This document shows positions 1-7,513 of a DNA stretch of 32,188 bases, piece by piece; position 1 is the stretch's first letter; each line of letters begins with the position of its first letter. This DNA is from Hyphomicrobium sp. Its GTDB lineage: Bacteria; Pseudomonadota; Alphaproteobacteria; Rhizobiales; Hyphomicrobiaceae. The notes under the pieces are model-generated. The model was not told the origin of the DNA. It ran no database searches and was given only the letters and a program-made list of their open reading frames with translations. The translations under genes and the position numbers were made by a program. Location of the stretch: the NCBI GenBank assembly GCA_002928955.1, contig PERT01000040.1, positions 1 to 32,188 on the forward strand, in the 5' to 3' direction.

Positions 1-39
1 AGACTCGAAACCAAACGCCAGATGCAAAAGCTACACTAG
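1..39. repeat. CTAG module, family A (right arm only, cut by window edge)
   Basis: The right half of a palindromic module. The arm ccaaacgccagatgc (11-25) is followed by gctacactag (30-39), as in the complete A modules at 125-203 and 32080-32158. A conserved 13-nt spacer (40-52, beginning aatcata) then leads to the next CTAG. The left arm lies outside the window. Confidence 0.75.
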
Positions 40-52
40 AATCATAGGTTTG

Positions 53-128
53 CTAGTGTTCCTTAGGCGCCGACATTTGATCTGGAGCGCGTTGCAACGG
101 GAATCAAATGTCGGCGCCGGAACACTAG
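53..128. repeat. CTAG module, family B (76 nt palindrome)
   Basis: The outer arms ctagtgttcc (53-62) and ggaacactag (119-128) are perfectly complementary. The inner arms ggcgccgacatttgat (66-81) and atcaaatgtcggcgcc (103-118) are also perfect complements around a loop of about 21 nt. The last CTAG (125-128) is also the first CTAG of the next module. A possible start of another B-like module lies at 32172. Confidence 0.85.
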
Positions 129-203
129 TGTAGCGCATCTGACGTTTGGTACCCACTCGCGGCGTCGCTCGAAGCCGAACGTCAGATGCAAAAGCTACAC
201 TAG
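125..203. repeat. CTAG module, family A (79 nt palindrome)
   Basis: The outer arms ctagtgtagc (125-134) and gctacactag (194-203) pair perfectly. The inner arms gcatctgacgtttggt (135-150) and ccgaacgtcagatgc (175-189) pair with one mismatch, with a short aaaa bulge on the right. A 13-nt spacer (204-216) follows. The arms match the copy at 32080-32158 while the loops differ, so the arms look like the conserved part. Confidence 0.85.
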
Positions 204-216
204 AATCATAAGCTTG

Positions 217-296
217 CTAGTGGGGCGTCGCGCCTTAATTGACCTGTGCGAGCGGCAAGCTGGTCGTCAATCAAGGCGCGTTGAACGCCACACTAA
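217..296. repeat. CTAG module, family C
   Basis: It starts ctagtggggcgtcgcgcc, and the arm gcgccttaattgac (230-243) faces gtcaatcaaggcgcg (266-280). The right end reads cacactaa, so the terminal CTAG has become CTAA; the copy at 30807-30886 also ends in CTAA. A 14-nt spacer leads to module D. Confidence 0.8.
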
Positions 297-309
297 ACCG
301 TTGTTTTTG

Positions 310-385
310 CTAGTGGTCTTTATGTCTCGCCTAAATCGTCAACGGTTGCCGCCAGTACAGCGATTTAGGCGAGACAGACTACTAG
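310..385. repeat. CTAG module, family D (76 nt palindrome)
   Basis: The arms tctcgcctaaatcg (325-338) and cgatttaggcgaga (361-374) are perfect complements, and ctagtggtct / agactactag form the outer stem. The 22-nt loop is almost identical to that of the copy at 30900-30975. The module ends only 43 nt upstream of the soxY start at 429, so it lies in the soxY leader or promoter. Confidence 0.85.
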
Positions 386-428
386 GCGGCAGGTGGGTGG
401 TAATGGAGTTGAGACCCAGAGTGTGAAG

Positions 429-911
429 ATGGGCAACAGGATCAAGATTGAAGTGCTCGACCGCCGGCAATTCGTCGTGCAGTCGGCGGCAGCCGCGGCA
501 ATGCTTCCAATGCTGCTCCGCTCGGCGCCGCTGACGGCCCAGGAACGGTCACAGTCATTCGATGTGGTGTTTTCCAGGCTTACAGGCCCACTCAAGCCCG
601 AAGAGGCGCTGATCTCGATCGAGCTGCCCGACGTGGCGGAGAACGGCAACACCGTGCCCTACTTGGTCGCCGTTCAGAGCCCAATGACCGCAGCGAGCTA
701 CGTCAAGACAGTGCACGTCCTCTCGACCGAAAACCCACAGGTCATCGTCGCCACATTTCACCTCAGTCCGGAGAACGGGAAAGCCGTCGTGGCAAGCCGG
801 ATGCGTCTAGCCCGAACGCAGGACGTTGTCGCGCTGGCCGAGCTATCAGACGGTAGGCTGGTCGTAGCCCGCAAAAACGTAACGGTGACGATCGGCGGCT
901 GCGGCGGCTGA
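429..911 (+). CDS. soxY: SoxY, sulfur-carrier subunit of the thiosulfate-oxidizing Sox system
   Basis: A 160-residue periplasmic carrier protein. SoxY binds sulfur intermediates on a C-terminal cysteine while SoxXA, SoxB and SoxCD act on them. The product ends in GGCGG, the diagnostic SoxY swinging-arm motif with the carrier Cys third from the end. A twin-arginine signal is visible at residues 11-16 (DRRQFV), followed by a hydrophobic Ala-rich stretch to about residue 36 and a likely AQE cleavage site, fitting Tat export of folded SoxYZ. The ATG at 429 puts the signal close to the N-terminus; an in-frame GTG at 423 is possible. soxZ follows after 16 nt. No soxX, A, B or C is in the window, and the gene is preceded directly by the repeat mosaic, which may have separated it from other sox genes. 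The family call is secure. Confidence 0.93.
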   Translation: MGNRIKIEVLDRRQFVVQSAAAAAMLPMLLRSAPLTAQERSQSFDVVFSRLTGPLKPEEALISIELPDVAENGNTVPYLVAVQSPMTAASYVKTVHVLSTENPQVIVATFHLSPENGKAVVASRMRLARTQDVVALAELSDGRLVVARKNVTVTIGGCGG

Positions 912-927
912 GAGGGGGTATACGGAT

Positions 928-1251
928 ATGACGGGTAAACCACGCATCAAGTTGCCCGAAACAGCGAAAGCTGGAGACGTCATAGAGGTCAAGACGCTGG
1001 TCACCCACGTGATGGAGACCGGCAACCGCAAGGACAAGGACGGGCATCCGATCCCGCGCCAGATCATAAACGCATTCACGGTGAATTTTGCTGGTCGGCA
1101 GGTGTTCCGCGCCGACCTTAACTCCGGCGTGTCGGCCAATCCCTACATATCATTTTTCGTACGCGTGACCGGGCCGGGATCGTTCGAATTCACATGGATT
1201 GACGATGCTGGCGAACGGTTCATCGAAATCATGCCGCTCAACGTGATCTGA
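928..1251 (+). CDS. soxZ: SoxZ, partner subunit of the SoxYZ sulfur carrier
   Basis: A 107-residue SoxZ-family protein. SoxZ has an immunoglobulin-like beta fold, forms a tight heterodimer with SoxY, and is exported together with SoxY through SoxY's Tat signal, which fits the lack of a signal peptide here. The length and the C-terminal pattern (GPGSFEFTWIDDAGE) are typical. A strong ribosome binding site, gaggggg (912-918), precedes the ATG by 9 nt and touches the soxY stop, so the two are co-transcribed. In organisms lacking the full Sox pathway, isolated soxYZ pairs have been linked to other sulfur-transfer roles, so presence alone does not prove thiosulfate oxidation. Confidence 0.93.
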   Translation: MTGKPRIKLPETAKAGDVIEVKTLVTHVMETGNRKDKDGHPIPRQIINAFTVNFAGRQVFRADLNSGVSANPYISFFVRVTGPGSFEFTWIDDAGERFIEIMPLNVI

Positions 1252-1420
1252 TGGGATCGGATCGCCAACCTCATCGTACCCGCGGGAGCAGGCTTCGGCG
1301 CCAACCAGCCCTCTTTGGCGATCAGCGGTGCAAACGGCTTGCCCGTTCGGCGAGAAGCCGTTAGGCGTTTCGAAAAGAGGATCCGGGATCAGGATCTCGC
1401 AACGCGCCGAGGAGACGCAG

Positions 1421-1663
1421 ATGGCCGAGGAACCAGTTGTCGCTCAGAAGGGCCCGTATCAGGTCGAGTTGACTGAAGGGAAGCCGTACTTTTTCTGCCG
1501 CTGTGGAAAGTCACAAAAGCAGCCATTCTGCGATGGTGCTCACAAGGGTTCCGGCATCGAGCCGATGCGGTTTGTTGCGCCCAGCACGGGCACCCACAAT
1601 CTTTGCGGCTGCAAGGCAACAGGTGACGAGCCTTTCTGCGATGGCTCCCACAACATGCTGTAA
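1421..1663 (+). CDS. Double CDGSH-type iron-sulfur protein
   Basis: An 80-residue soluble protein with two 3Cys-1His [2Fe-2S] binding motifs: CRCGKSQKQPFCDGAH in the first half and CGCKATGDEPFCDGSH in the second. These are the cluster-binding signatures of the mitoNEET/CISD family, and the tandem form without a membrane anchor resembles CISD3-like bacterial proteins. It probably handles Fe-S clusters or electrons; no specific partner is known from the sequence. The ATG at 1421 has a good ggaga site 5-9 nt upstream; a longer reading from 1328 has no such support. It lies between soxZ and livH, about 170 nt after soxZ, and may be independently transcribed. Confidence 0.9.
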   Translation: MAEEPVVAQKGPYQVELTEGKPYFFCRCGKSQKQPFCDGAHKGSGIEPMRFVAPSTGTHNLCGCKATGDEPFCDGSHNML

Positions 1664-1805
1664 CCGCGGGCCGACCCGCTTCCGGGGCCACGGATTTGCC
1701 GTCGCTCGGTCAGCGTAAGCATTGAGCACAGCGCCCCAATTTGAAGCTTCATTCCCGCACGCAAACCCCGCTACAATGGGCATTGAACTTTGCTCGTGGG
1801 GGGAT

Positions 1806-2720
1806 ATGGACTACTTTCTGCAACAGTTGGTGAACGGCCTGACGCTCGGCTCGATCTACGGGTTGATCGCAATTGGCTACACCATGGTTTTCGGCATCAT
1901 CGGTATGGTCAATTTCGCCCACGGCGACGTGTTCATGCTGTCAACTTTCATCTCGGTCATCGTGCTGCTGATCTTGACCCAGATCCTGGGCATCTCATCG
2001 ATCGCGCTGGCATTGTTCCTCGTGCTCATCGCGGCCATGGTTCTCACCGCGCTGTGGAACTGGGCCATAGAGCGCGTCGCCTACAGGCCATTGCGGGGCT
2101 CGTTCCGGCTCGCCCCTCTGATCTCGGCTATCGGCATGTCGATCTTCCTGATGAACTTCGTTCAGGTGGTACAGGGCCCGCGCAATAAGTCCGTGCCTCC
2201 TTTGATGACGGATCTGCTCGTGATCCCGATCGGCACCAGCAACATCACGATCTCACTCAAGCAGATCTTCATCATGGCCACCACGGCCCTCCTGCTGGCC
2301 GCATTCTGGTACGTGGTCCAGAAAACCTCCCTTGGCCGCGCCCAGCGCGCTTGCGAGCAAGACCGCAAGATGGCCGCCCTGCTCGGGATCGACGTCGACC
2401 GCACTGTCTCGATCACTTTCGTGTTGGGGGCGGCCCTTGCGGCCGTGGCCGGCGTTATGTACGTCGTCCAGTATGGCGTGGTGAATTTCTCCGACGGCTT
2501 CGTTCCTGGTGTGAAGGCGTTCACGGCCGCCGTGCTCGGCGGGATCGGATCGCTGCCAGGTGCGGTACTCGGCGGGCTGCTGATCGGGTTGATCGAAGTG
2601 ATGTGGTCCGCCTACTTCTCGATCGACTACAAGGATGTCGCCGCGTTCTCGATCCTGGCCATTGTGCTGATTTTCATGCCATCAGGACTGCTCGGCAAAC
2701 CCGACGTCGAAAAGGTTTGA
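1806..2720 (+). CDS. livH: LivH-type ABC transporter permease
   Basis: A 304-residue inner-membrane permease of the branched-chain amino-acid (HAAT) ABC importer family. It begins MDYFLQQLVNGL, the usual LivH N-terminus, preceded by a purine-rich ggggggat ribosome site; a longer frame reaching back to 1722 lacks family similarity. Multiple hydrophobic segments run through the protein, with the family motif GLIAIGYTMVFGIIGMVNFA near residues 18-37 and a GAVLGG-type segment near the C-terminus. It pairs with LivM to form the membrane channel. It is the first gene of a tightly packed set (livH, M, G, F and a small membrane gene). Substrate cannot be read from the permease: leucine/isoleucine/valine, other amino acids, amides or urea-like compounds are all possible. 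Confidence 0.93.
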   Translation: MDYFLQQLVNGLTLGSIYGLIAIGYTMVFGIIGMVNFAHGDVFMLSTFISVIVLLILTQILGISSIALALFLVLIAAMVLTALWNWAIERVAYRPLRGSFRLAPLISAIGMSIFLMNFVQVVQGPRNKSVPPLMTDLLVIPIGTSNITISLKQIFIMATTALLLAAFWYVVQKTSLGRAQRACEQDRKMAALLGIDVDRTVSITFVLGAALAAVAGVMYVVQYGVVNFSDGFVPGVKAFTAAVLGGIGSLPGAVLGGLLIGLIEVMWSAYFSIDYKDVAAFSILAIVLIFMPSGLLGKPDVEKV

Positions 2721-2725
2721 ACCCG

Positions 2726-4093
2726 ATGAGGGACGCGCGGAACAAGCCTTTGGCGAGCGGGCGTCCGGCGACGATTGCGGCATTCAAGGACGCGGCCCTG
2801 GTCGGGCTTGCGACATTGGGCCTCGGCTTCCCTATCCTGGCCTATCGCACCGAACAGAACATTTCCAACCAGCTGATTATCGAACCGCGCTGGGCACTTG
2901 CGTTTTCGTTTGCAGGACTGGCCTTTGCCCTTCGCCTTGCCTGGCTGATGACGTCCGCAGGTCGCTCGTCGATTCCGACCTGGTCCATGCCGGTTTTGAG
3001 CAAACGGGCGGGTGATACGATATCGCGGGCGGGACTTGGTATCCTGCTTGCCTATCCATTCCTGGCTCTATGGATCACAGGCCCGGGCGGGGCGATCAAG
3101 TGGATCGACAATTTCGGCATCCAGATCCTGATCTACGTGATGCTCGGCTGGGGCCTCAACATCGTCGTGGGCCTCGCCGGACTTCTCGACCTCGGCTACG
3201 TCGCTTTCTACGCCGTCGGCGCCTACACGACGGCACTGCTCTCGACCCACTTCGGCCTATCGTTCTGGCTGTGCCTGCCGCTGGCTGGGATGTTCGCAGC
3301 TCTTTGGGGCGTGCTGCTCGGCTTCCCCGTGCTGCGGCTGCGCGGCGACTATCTGGCCATCGTGACGCTGGCGTTCGGCGAAATCATCAGGCTCGTGCTC
3401 ATCAATTGGGTCGACGTGACGGGCGGCTATGCCGGCATCTCGAGTATTCCGCGACCGACCTTCTTCGGAATCCCCTTCAACGCGACGGAGACAGGCTTCG
3501 CCGCGACCTTCGGCCTGGAGTTCACGCCGCTGCACCGGTTGTTTTTTCTGTTCTATCTCATCCTGGCCCTGGCGCTTCTGACCAACTGGGTGACAATCAG
3601 GTTGCGAAGGCTGCCCATCGGCCGCGCCTGGGAAGCGCTGCGCGAAGACGAGATCGCCGCCAAGGCGCTCGGGATCGACACCGTCATCACCAAGCTCACG
3701 GCGTTCGCGATCGGGGCGATGTTCGGCGGCTTCGCCGGCGCGTTCATCGCCGCGCGCCAGGCCTTCATCAGCCCCGAGATGTTCGTATTCATGGAGAGCG
3801 CGGTTATTCTCGCGATTGTCGTGCTCGGCGGCATGGGCAGCCAAATCGGCGTCGCCATAGCGGCAATCGTCATGGTCGGCGGCACGGAGCTGCTACGGGA
3901 ACTCGACTGGCTGAAGGCCATCTTCGGCAAGGATTTCGATCCGACACAATACCGCATGTTGCTGTTTGGCCTGGCCATGGTCGCGATCATGATCTGGAAG
4001 CCACGCGGGCTGATTTCCAACCGCGAGCCGACCATCGCTCTCGGAGCCAAGAAATCGATCTCCTCATCGCTCGTGCGCGAAGGGCACGGTTGA
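2726..4093 (+). CDS. livM: LivM-type ABC transporter permease
   Basis: A 455-residue second permease of the HAAT importer. The start at 2726 follows the livH stop by 5 nt, with aaaagg just upstream; the frame is open further upstream but overlaps livH and lacks similarity. The first 125 or so residues are an N-terminal extension with two to three hydrophobic segments, seen in long LivM forms. The core carries MLGWGLNIVVGLAGLLDLG and a GDYLAIVTLAFGEI segment, both LivM signatures, then several transmembrane segments, and the loop GRAWEALREDEIAAKALGI, the cytoplasmic coupling region facing the ATPases. The stop overlaps the livG start (TGATG), implying translational coupling. Confidence 0.93.
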   Translation: MRDARNKPLASGRPATIAAFKDAALVGLATLGLGFPILAYRTEQNISNQLIIEPRWALAFSFAGLAFALRLAWLMTSAGRSSIPTWSMPVLSKRAGDTISRAGLGILLAYPFLALWITGPGGAIKWIDNFGIQILIYVMLGWGLNIVVGLAGLLDLGYVAFYAVGAYTTALLSTHFGLSFWLCLPLAGMFAALWGVLLGFPVLRLRGDYLAIVTLAFGEIIRLVLINWVDVTGGYAGISSIPRPTFFGIPFNATETGFAATFGLEFTPLHRLFFLFYLILALALLTNWVTIRLRRLPIGRAWEALREDEIAAKALGIDTVITKLTAFAIGAMFGGFAGAFIAARQAFISPEMFVFMESAVILAIVVLGGMGSQIGVAIAAIVMVGGTELLRELDWLKAIFGKDFDPTQYRMLLFGLAMVAIMIWKPRGLISNREPTIALGAKKSISSSLVREGHG

Positions 4094-5022
4094 TGGAGCA
4101 GCGTGGGGGCACGATCCTGGCGGTCGAACATCTGACCATGCGCTTCGGCGGGCTGCTGGCGGTTCAAGACCTCTCGTTCAGCGTCGAGCGGGGCCAGATT
4201 ACGGCACTGATCGGCCCCAACGGCGCCGGCAAGACCACCGTGTTTAATTGCATCACCGGCTTTTACAGACCCACCCAGGGGCGCATCGCCCTCACTAACG
4301 GAACCCCACTCTCACGCCCCCTGCTCGATCGCCTCACAGGATCGAGTCTGCGCCATTTGCGCGAAGGCACCAACGAGGTGTTCCTGCTCGAACGCATGGC
4401 CGGACATGAGATCACGGCCAAGGCGCACGTCGCACGAACGTTTCAGAATATCCGGCTGTTCTCGGGCATGACGTGCCTTGAAAATCTGCTCGTCGCCCAG
4501 CACAACGCGTTGACGCGTGCTTCGGGCTACTCGGTGCTCGGGCTGATCGGTGCGCCGAGCTGGCGGGCGGCCGAGGCGCGGTCCATCGAGCGCGCATCGG
4601 CCTGGCTCGAGCGCATTGGGCTCATTGGTCGCGCCGACGATCCAGCAGGGGACCTGCCCTACGGCGACCAGAGGCGGCTCGAGATCGCGCGCGCCATGCT
4701 GACCGACCCGGTCTTGCTGTGCCTGGACGAGCCTGCTGCAGGCCTCAACCCTCGCGAAAGCGCGGCGCTCTCGGCTCTCCTGCGCACCATCCGCGACGCA
4801 GACGGCGTGTCAATCCTGCTCATCGAACACGACATGAGCGTTGTGATGGAAATCTCAGACCACATCGTCGTACTGGAGTACGGCTTGAAGATTTCCGACG
4901 GTTCACCTGAAAGCGTGCGTGACGATCCCAAGGTGATCGCCGCCTATCTCGGTGTCGATGACGCCGAGGTCGCAGGTGCCGAGGCCGAGCTCGATGCCAC
5001 TGTCGCGGGACGGTCGACATGA
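4093..5022 (+). CDS. livG: LivG-type ABC transporter ATP-binding protein
   Basis: A 309-residue ATPase of the HAAT importer. Walker A is GPNGAGKTT (residues 41-49); the Q-loop region is ARTFQNIRLF; the signature is the LivG form LPYGDQRRLEIARA; Walker B is VLLCLDEPAAGLNP; the switch His is in LLIEHDMSVVM. Compared with the typical LivG of about 255 residues it has an insert after Walker A (about residues 75-110) and an acidic C-terminal tail. The start overlaps livM by one base and the last four bases overlap livF (ATGA). It pairs with LivF to power import. Confidence 0.94.
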   Translation: MEQRGGTILAVEHLTMRFGGLLAVQDLSFSVERGQITALIGPNGAGKTTVFNCITGFYRPTQGRIALTNGTPLSRPLLDRLTGSSLRHLREGTNEVFLLERMAGHEITAKAHVARTFQNIRLFSGMTCLENLLVAQHNALTRASGYSVLGLIGAPSWRAAEARSIERASAWLERIGLIGRADDPAGDLPYGDQRRLEIARAMLTDPVLLCLDEPAAGLNPRESAALSALLRTIRDADGVSILLIEHDMSVVMEISDHIVVLEYGLKISDGSPESVRDDPKVIAAYLGVDDAEVAGAEAELDATVAGRST

Positions 5023-5783
5023 GCGAGGTTCGCGCAAATCATTCCGGCCAGACACCGCGGCCCATGCCCTTGCTTCGCGTCGAAGGCGTCACCGCGCACT
5101 ACGGCAGCATCATTGCGTTGAAGGGCGTCGATGTCGACGTGATGCCGGGCGAGATCGTGACGTTGATCGGCGCCAACGGGGCCGGCAAGTCGACGCTCAT
5201 GATGACGATCTGCGGCTCGCCGCGCGCGTCCTCGGGAACGATCATGTTCGATGGCCGCGACATAACCGGACTTCCTACTCATCAGATCGCGCGGCTCCGC
5301 ATCGCGCAATCGCCCGAAGGTCGCCGCGTGTTCCCGCGCATGACGGTCCGCGAGAACCTTCAGATGGGTGCACAACTCCTCGATCTCGCCCACTTCGATG
5401 ATGATCTGGACCGCGTGACGACATTGTTCCCACGGATCAGAGAGCGTCTGGATCAGCGCGGCGGGACGCTCTCGGGGGGCGAGCAGCAAATGGTTGCGAT
5501 CGCGCGGGCTCTGATGACACGGCCCAAGCTCTTGCTGCTCGACGAGCCGTCGCTCGGGCTCGCGCCGCTCATCGTGAAGCAGATCTTCGATGCCATCCGC
5601 GACCTGAACGTCCGCGAGGGGATGAGCGTGTTTCTGGTGGAGCAGAATGCCTATCACGCTTTGAAGCTCGCCCACCGGGGCTACGTGATGGTCAACGGTC
5701 GTGTGACCATGAGCGGCACCGGGGCCGATATATTGAAACGGCCAGAGATCCGCGCTGCCTATCTTGAAGGAGGACGCCATTGA
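5019..5783 (+). CDS. livF: LivF-type ABC transporter ATP-binding protein
   Basis: A 254-residue ATPase. Walker A is GANGAGKST (51-59), the signature motif is LSGGEQQMVAIARAL, Walker B is LLLLDEPSLGLAP, and VEQNA carries the LivF variant in which the usual switch His of the H-loop is replaced (EQN), a known feature of this subfamily. The first 18 residues precede the conserved core. It overlaps livG by 4 nt and the next gene by 1 nt, so livHMGF and the small membrane gene form one translationally coupled unit. Confidence 0.94.
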   Translation: MSEVRANHSGQTPRPMPLLRVEGVTAHYGSIIALKGVDVDVMPGEIVTLIGANGAGKSTLMMTICGSPRASSGTIMFDGRDITGLPTHQIARLRIAQSPEGRRVFPRMTVRENLQMGAQLLDLAHFDDDLDRVTTLFPRIRERLDQRGGTLSGGEQQMVAIARALMTRPKLLLLDEPSLGLAPLIVKQIFDAIRDLNVREGMSVFLVEQNAYHALKLAHRGYVMVNGRVTMSGTGADILKRPEIRAAYLEGGRH

Positions 5784-6181
5784 TGGGCCACATCGCCCTG
5801 TCGACCATCGCGTCTTTTTACCCGACGACCGGCGGCGCAGGCTTGTCGGTCTTTCTGCTTGTCACGCTGGCCATGGGCGGCGCGGCAGCATTCGCCACCG
5901 GGCGCGCCATTGCCGCCACCTGGCGTCCGCGCTGGCATATCGGCGCCTACACGTTATTGCTCGCCGGAATGGCGCGGTTTCTTCAGTTTGCGCTGTTCCA
6001 GCAGCCGTTGCTATCATGGTCCAATTTCGTCGTGGATAGTCTCATCTTGATAGGTTTCGCGCTATTCGGCCACCGCTTGACCCGGGCTCAGCAGATGAGC
6101 GAGCAGTACCCTTGGGCGTTCGAGCGCGCAGGACTTGCGAATTGGCGCCCCCGCAGCAGCGCAACCGATGCCTCCAAATAG
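5783..6181 (+). CDS. Small membrane protein coupled to livF (DUF6867-like)
   Basis: A 132-residue protein with three hydrophobic segments (about residues 19-42, 53-72 and 82-98), a conserved-looking GRAIAATWRP loop and a soluble C-terminal tail rich in charged residues. The start codon overlaps the livF stop (TGATG), with ggagg 11 nt upstream, so it is made together with the ATPases. I recall a family of this size and pattern lying after livF in alphaproteobacteria (DUF6867), but that name is from memory. No function is established; an accessory role in the importer is inferred only from the coupling. Confidence 0.75.
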   Translation: MGHIALSTIASFYPTTGGAGLSVFLLVTLAMGGAAAFATGRAIAATWRPRWHIGAYTLLLAGMARFLQFALFQQPLLSWSNFVVDSLILIGFALFGHRLTRAQQMSEQYPWAFERAGLANWRPRSSATDASK

Positions 6182-6264
6182 GGCGGCAAGAAACCGGATT
6201 GGGCATCACAACGACGTGACTTTTGCCGCATTTCAGGGAAACATGAGGCCGGTTCCGCGGGGGA

Positions 6265-6280
6265 GTGAACACGAGTTCAC
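6265..6280. promoter_or_regulatory. Inverted repeat upstream of the first binding-protein gene
   Basis: gtgaac (6265-6270) and gttcac (6275-6280) are perfect complements around acga, within the 187-nt gap between the small membrane gene and the livK-type gene. It could be an operator or a small hairpin that separates expression of the abundant binding protein from the transporter genes. No T-run follows, so it is not a classic terminator. Confidence 0.35.
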
Positions 6281-6368
6281 ATGATCGCCGGACTGACGCC
6301 AGCTCGCCGTTTCTCACATCTGACGGGACGGCAGGCCAGCGTCGCGTTCCATCATCAGGGAGACGTTC

Positions 6369-7484
6369 ATGAGACACTTGTCGTTGCCGGCGCTCGCGGT
6401 TGCCGCCGCCCTGGCCTTTTCAACCGCCGCCGAAGCTCAAATCAAGGTCGGCGTCGGCGGTCCGCTGACCGGTCCAAACGCCGCTTTCGGCGCGCAAATC
6501 AAGAACGGCGCAGAGCAAGCCGCCGCCGACATCAATGCGGCGGGTGGCATCAACGGCCAGAAGATTGAGCTGTCCTTCGGCGACGACGTGTCGGACCCCA
6601 AGCAGGGCGTCTCTGTAGCCAACAAATTCGTGGCTGACGGGGTCAAGTTCGTGATCGGTCATTTCAACTCGGGCGTCTCCATTCCGTCTTCAGACGTACT
6701 TGCTGAAAACGGCGTGCTGCAGGTGACGCCCGCATCGACCAACCCAAAGTATACCGAGCGCGGTCTATGGAATACGTTCCGAACCTGTGGCCGTGACGAC
6801 CAGCAGGGCGGCGTCGCCGGCGACTTCATCGCCGCCGCACTCAAGGGCAAGAAGATCGCCGTGGTCCACGACAAGACGACCTACGGCAAGGGCCTTGCCG
6901 ACGAGACCAAGAAGGCAATGAACGCCAAGGGTGTGAGCGAGGTTCTTTATGAAGGCGTGAATGCAGGCGAAAAGGATTTCTCCGCACTCGTCGGAAAGAT
7001 CAAGGCATCGGCCGCCGACTATGTCTACTGGGGTGGGCTTCACACCGAAGGCGGCTTGATCGTGCGGCAGATGCGCGATCAGGGCGTCAAGTCCGTCCTG
7101 ATCGGCGCCGACGGTATCGCGACAGAGGAGTTTGCCGCCATCGCCGGGCCCGGCGCCGAAGGCACGTTGATGACGTTCGCTCCCGATCCGCAGAAGCGCC
7201 CCGAGGCGCAGGCCGTGCTCAAGAAGTTCGAAGAGAAGAAGTTCAAGCCCGAGGCCTACACGCTCTACAGCTACGCGGGTCTGCAGATCGTCGCAGCGGC
7301 GGCAGCCGAAGCAAAGTCGCTCGACCCCAAGAAGGTCGCTGAGACGATGCGCGCGGGTAAACCATTCAAGACTGTGATCGGCGATATTGCATTCGACAAG
7401 AAGGGTGACATCACCCGCCCCGACTACGTGATGTATACTTGGAAGAAGGGCGCGGACGGCAAGATCACCTACGTTCAGAACTGA
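6369..7484 (+). CDS. livK: Periplasmic branched-chain amino-acid-type binding protein (LivK/BraC-like)
   Basis: A 371-residue type I periplasmic binding protein. A Sec signal peptide covers residues 1-23, with likely cleavage after AEA. The mature protein opens with IKVGVGGPLTGPNAAFG, the usual Leu/Ile/Val-binding start, and GHFNSGVSIPSS is the ligand-cleft strand-loop seen in LivJ/LivK-type proteins. ggga (6359-6362) sits just upstream of the ATG. It delivers ligand to LivHM. Its gene lies after the permease and ATPase genes and before a diverged tandem paralogue. Specificity cannot be assigned beyond the HAAT family. Confidence 0.92.
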   Translation: MRHLSLPALAVAAALAFSTAAEAQIKVGVGGPLTGPNAAFGAQIKNGAEQAAADINAAGGINGQKIELSFGDDVSDPKQGVSVANKFVADGVKFVIGHFNSGVSIPSSDVLAENGVLQVTPASTNPKYTERGLWNTFRTCGRDDQQGGVAGDFIAAALKGKKIAVVHDKTTYGKGLADETKKAMNAKGVSEVLYEGVNAGEKDFSALVGKIKASAADYVYWGGLHTEGGLIVRQMRDQGVKSVLIGADGIATEEFAAIAGPGAEGTLMTFAPDPQKRPEAQAVLKKFEEKKFKPEAYTLYSYAGLQIVAAAAAEAKSLDPKKVAETMRAGKPFKTVIGDIAFDKKGDITRPDYVMYTWKKGADGKITYVQN

Positions 7485-7513
7485 GCTTTCGAAAAGAGCG
7501 AGCGCGCCGGGAC

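Noticed and set aside
1-385. CRISPR array
   Set aside because: Units are palindromes with differing arms, not identical direct repeats with unique spacers, and no cas genes are near.
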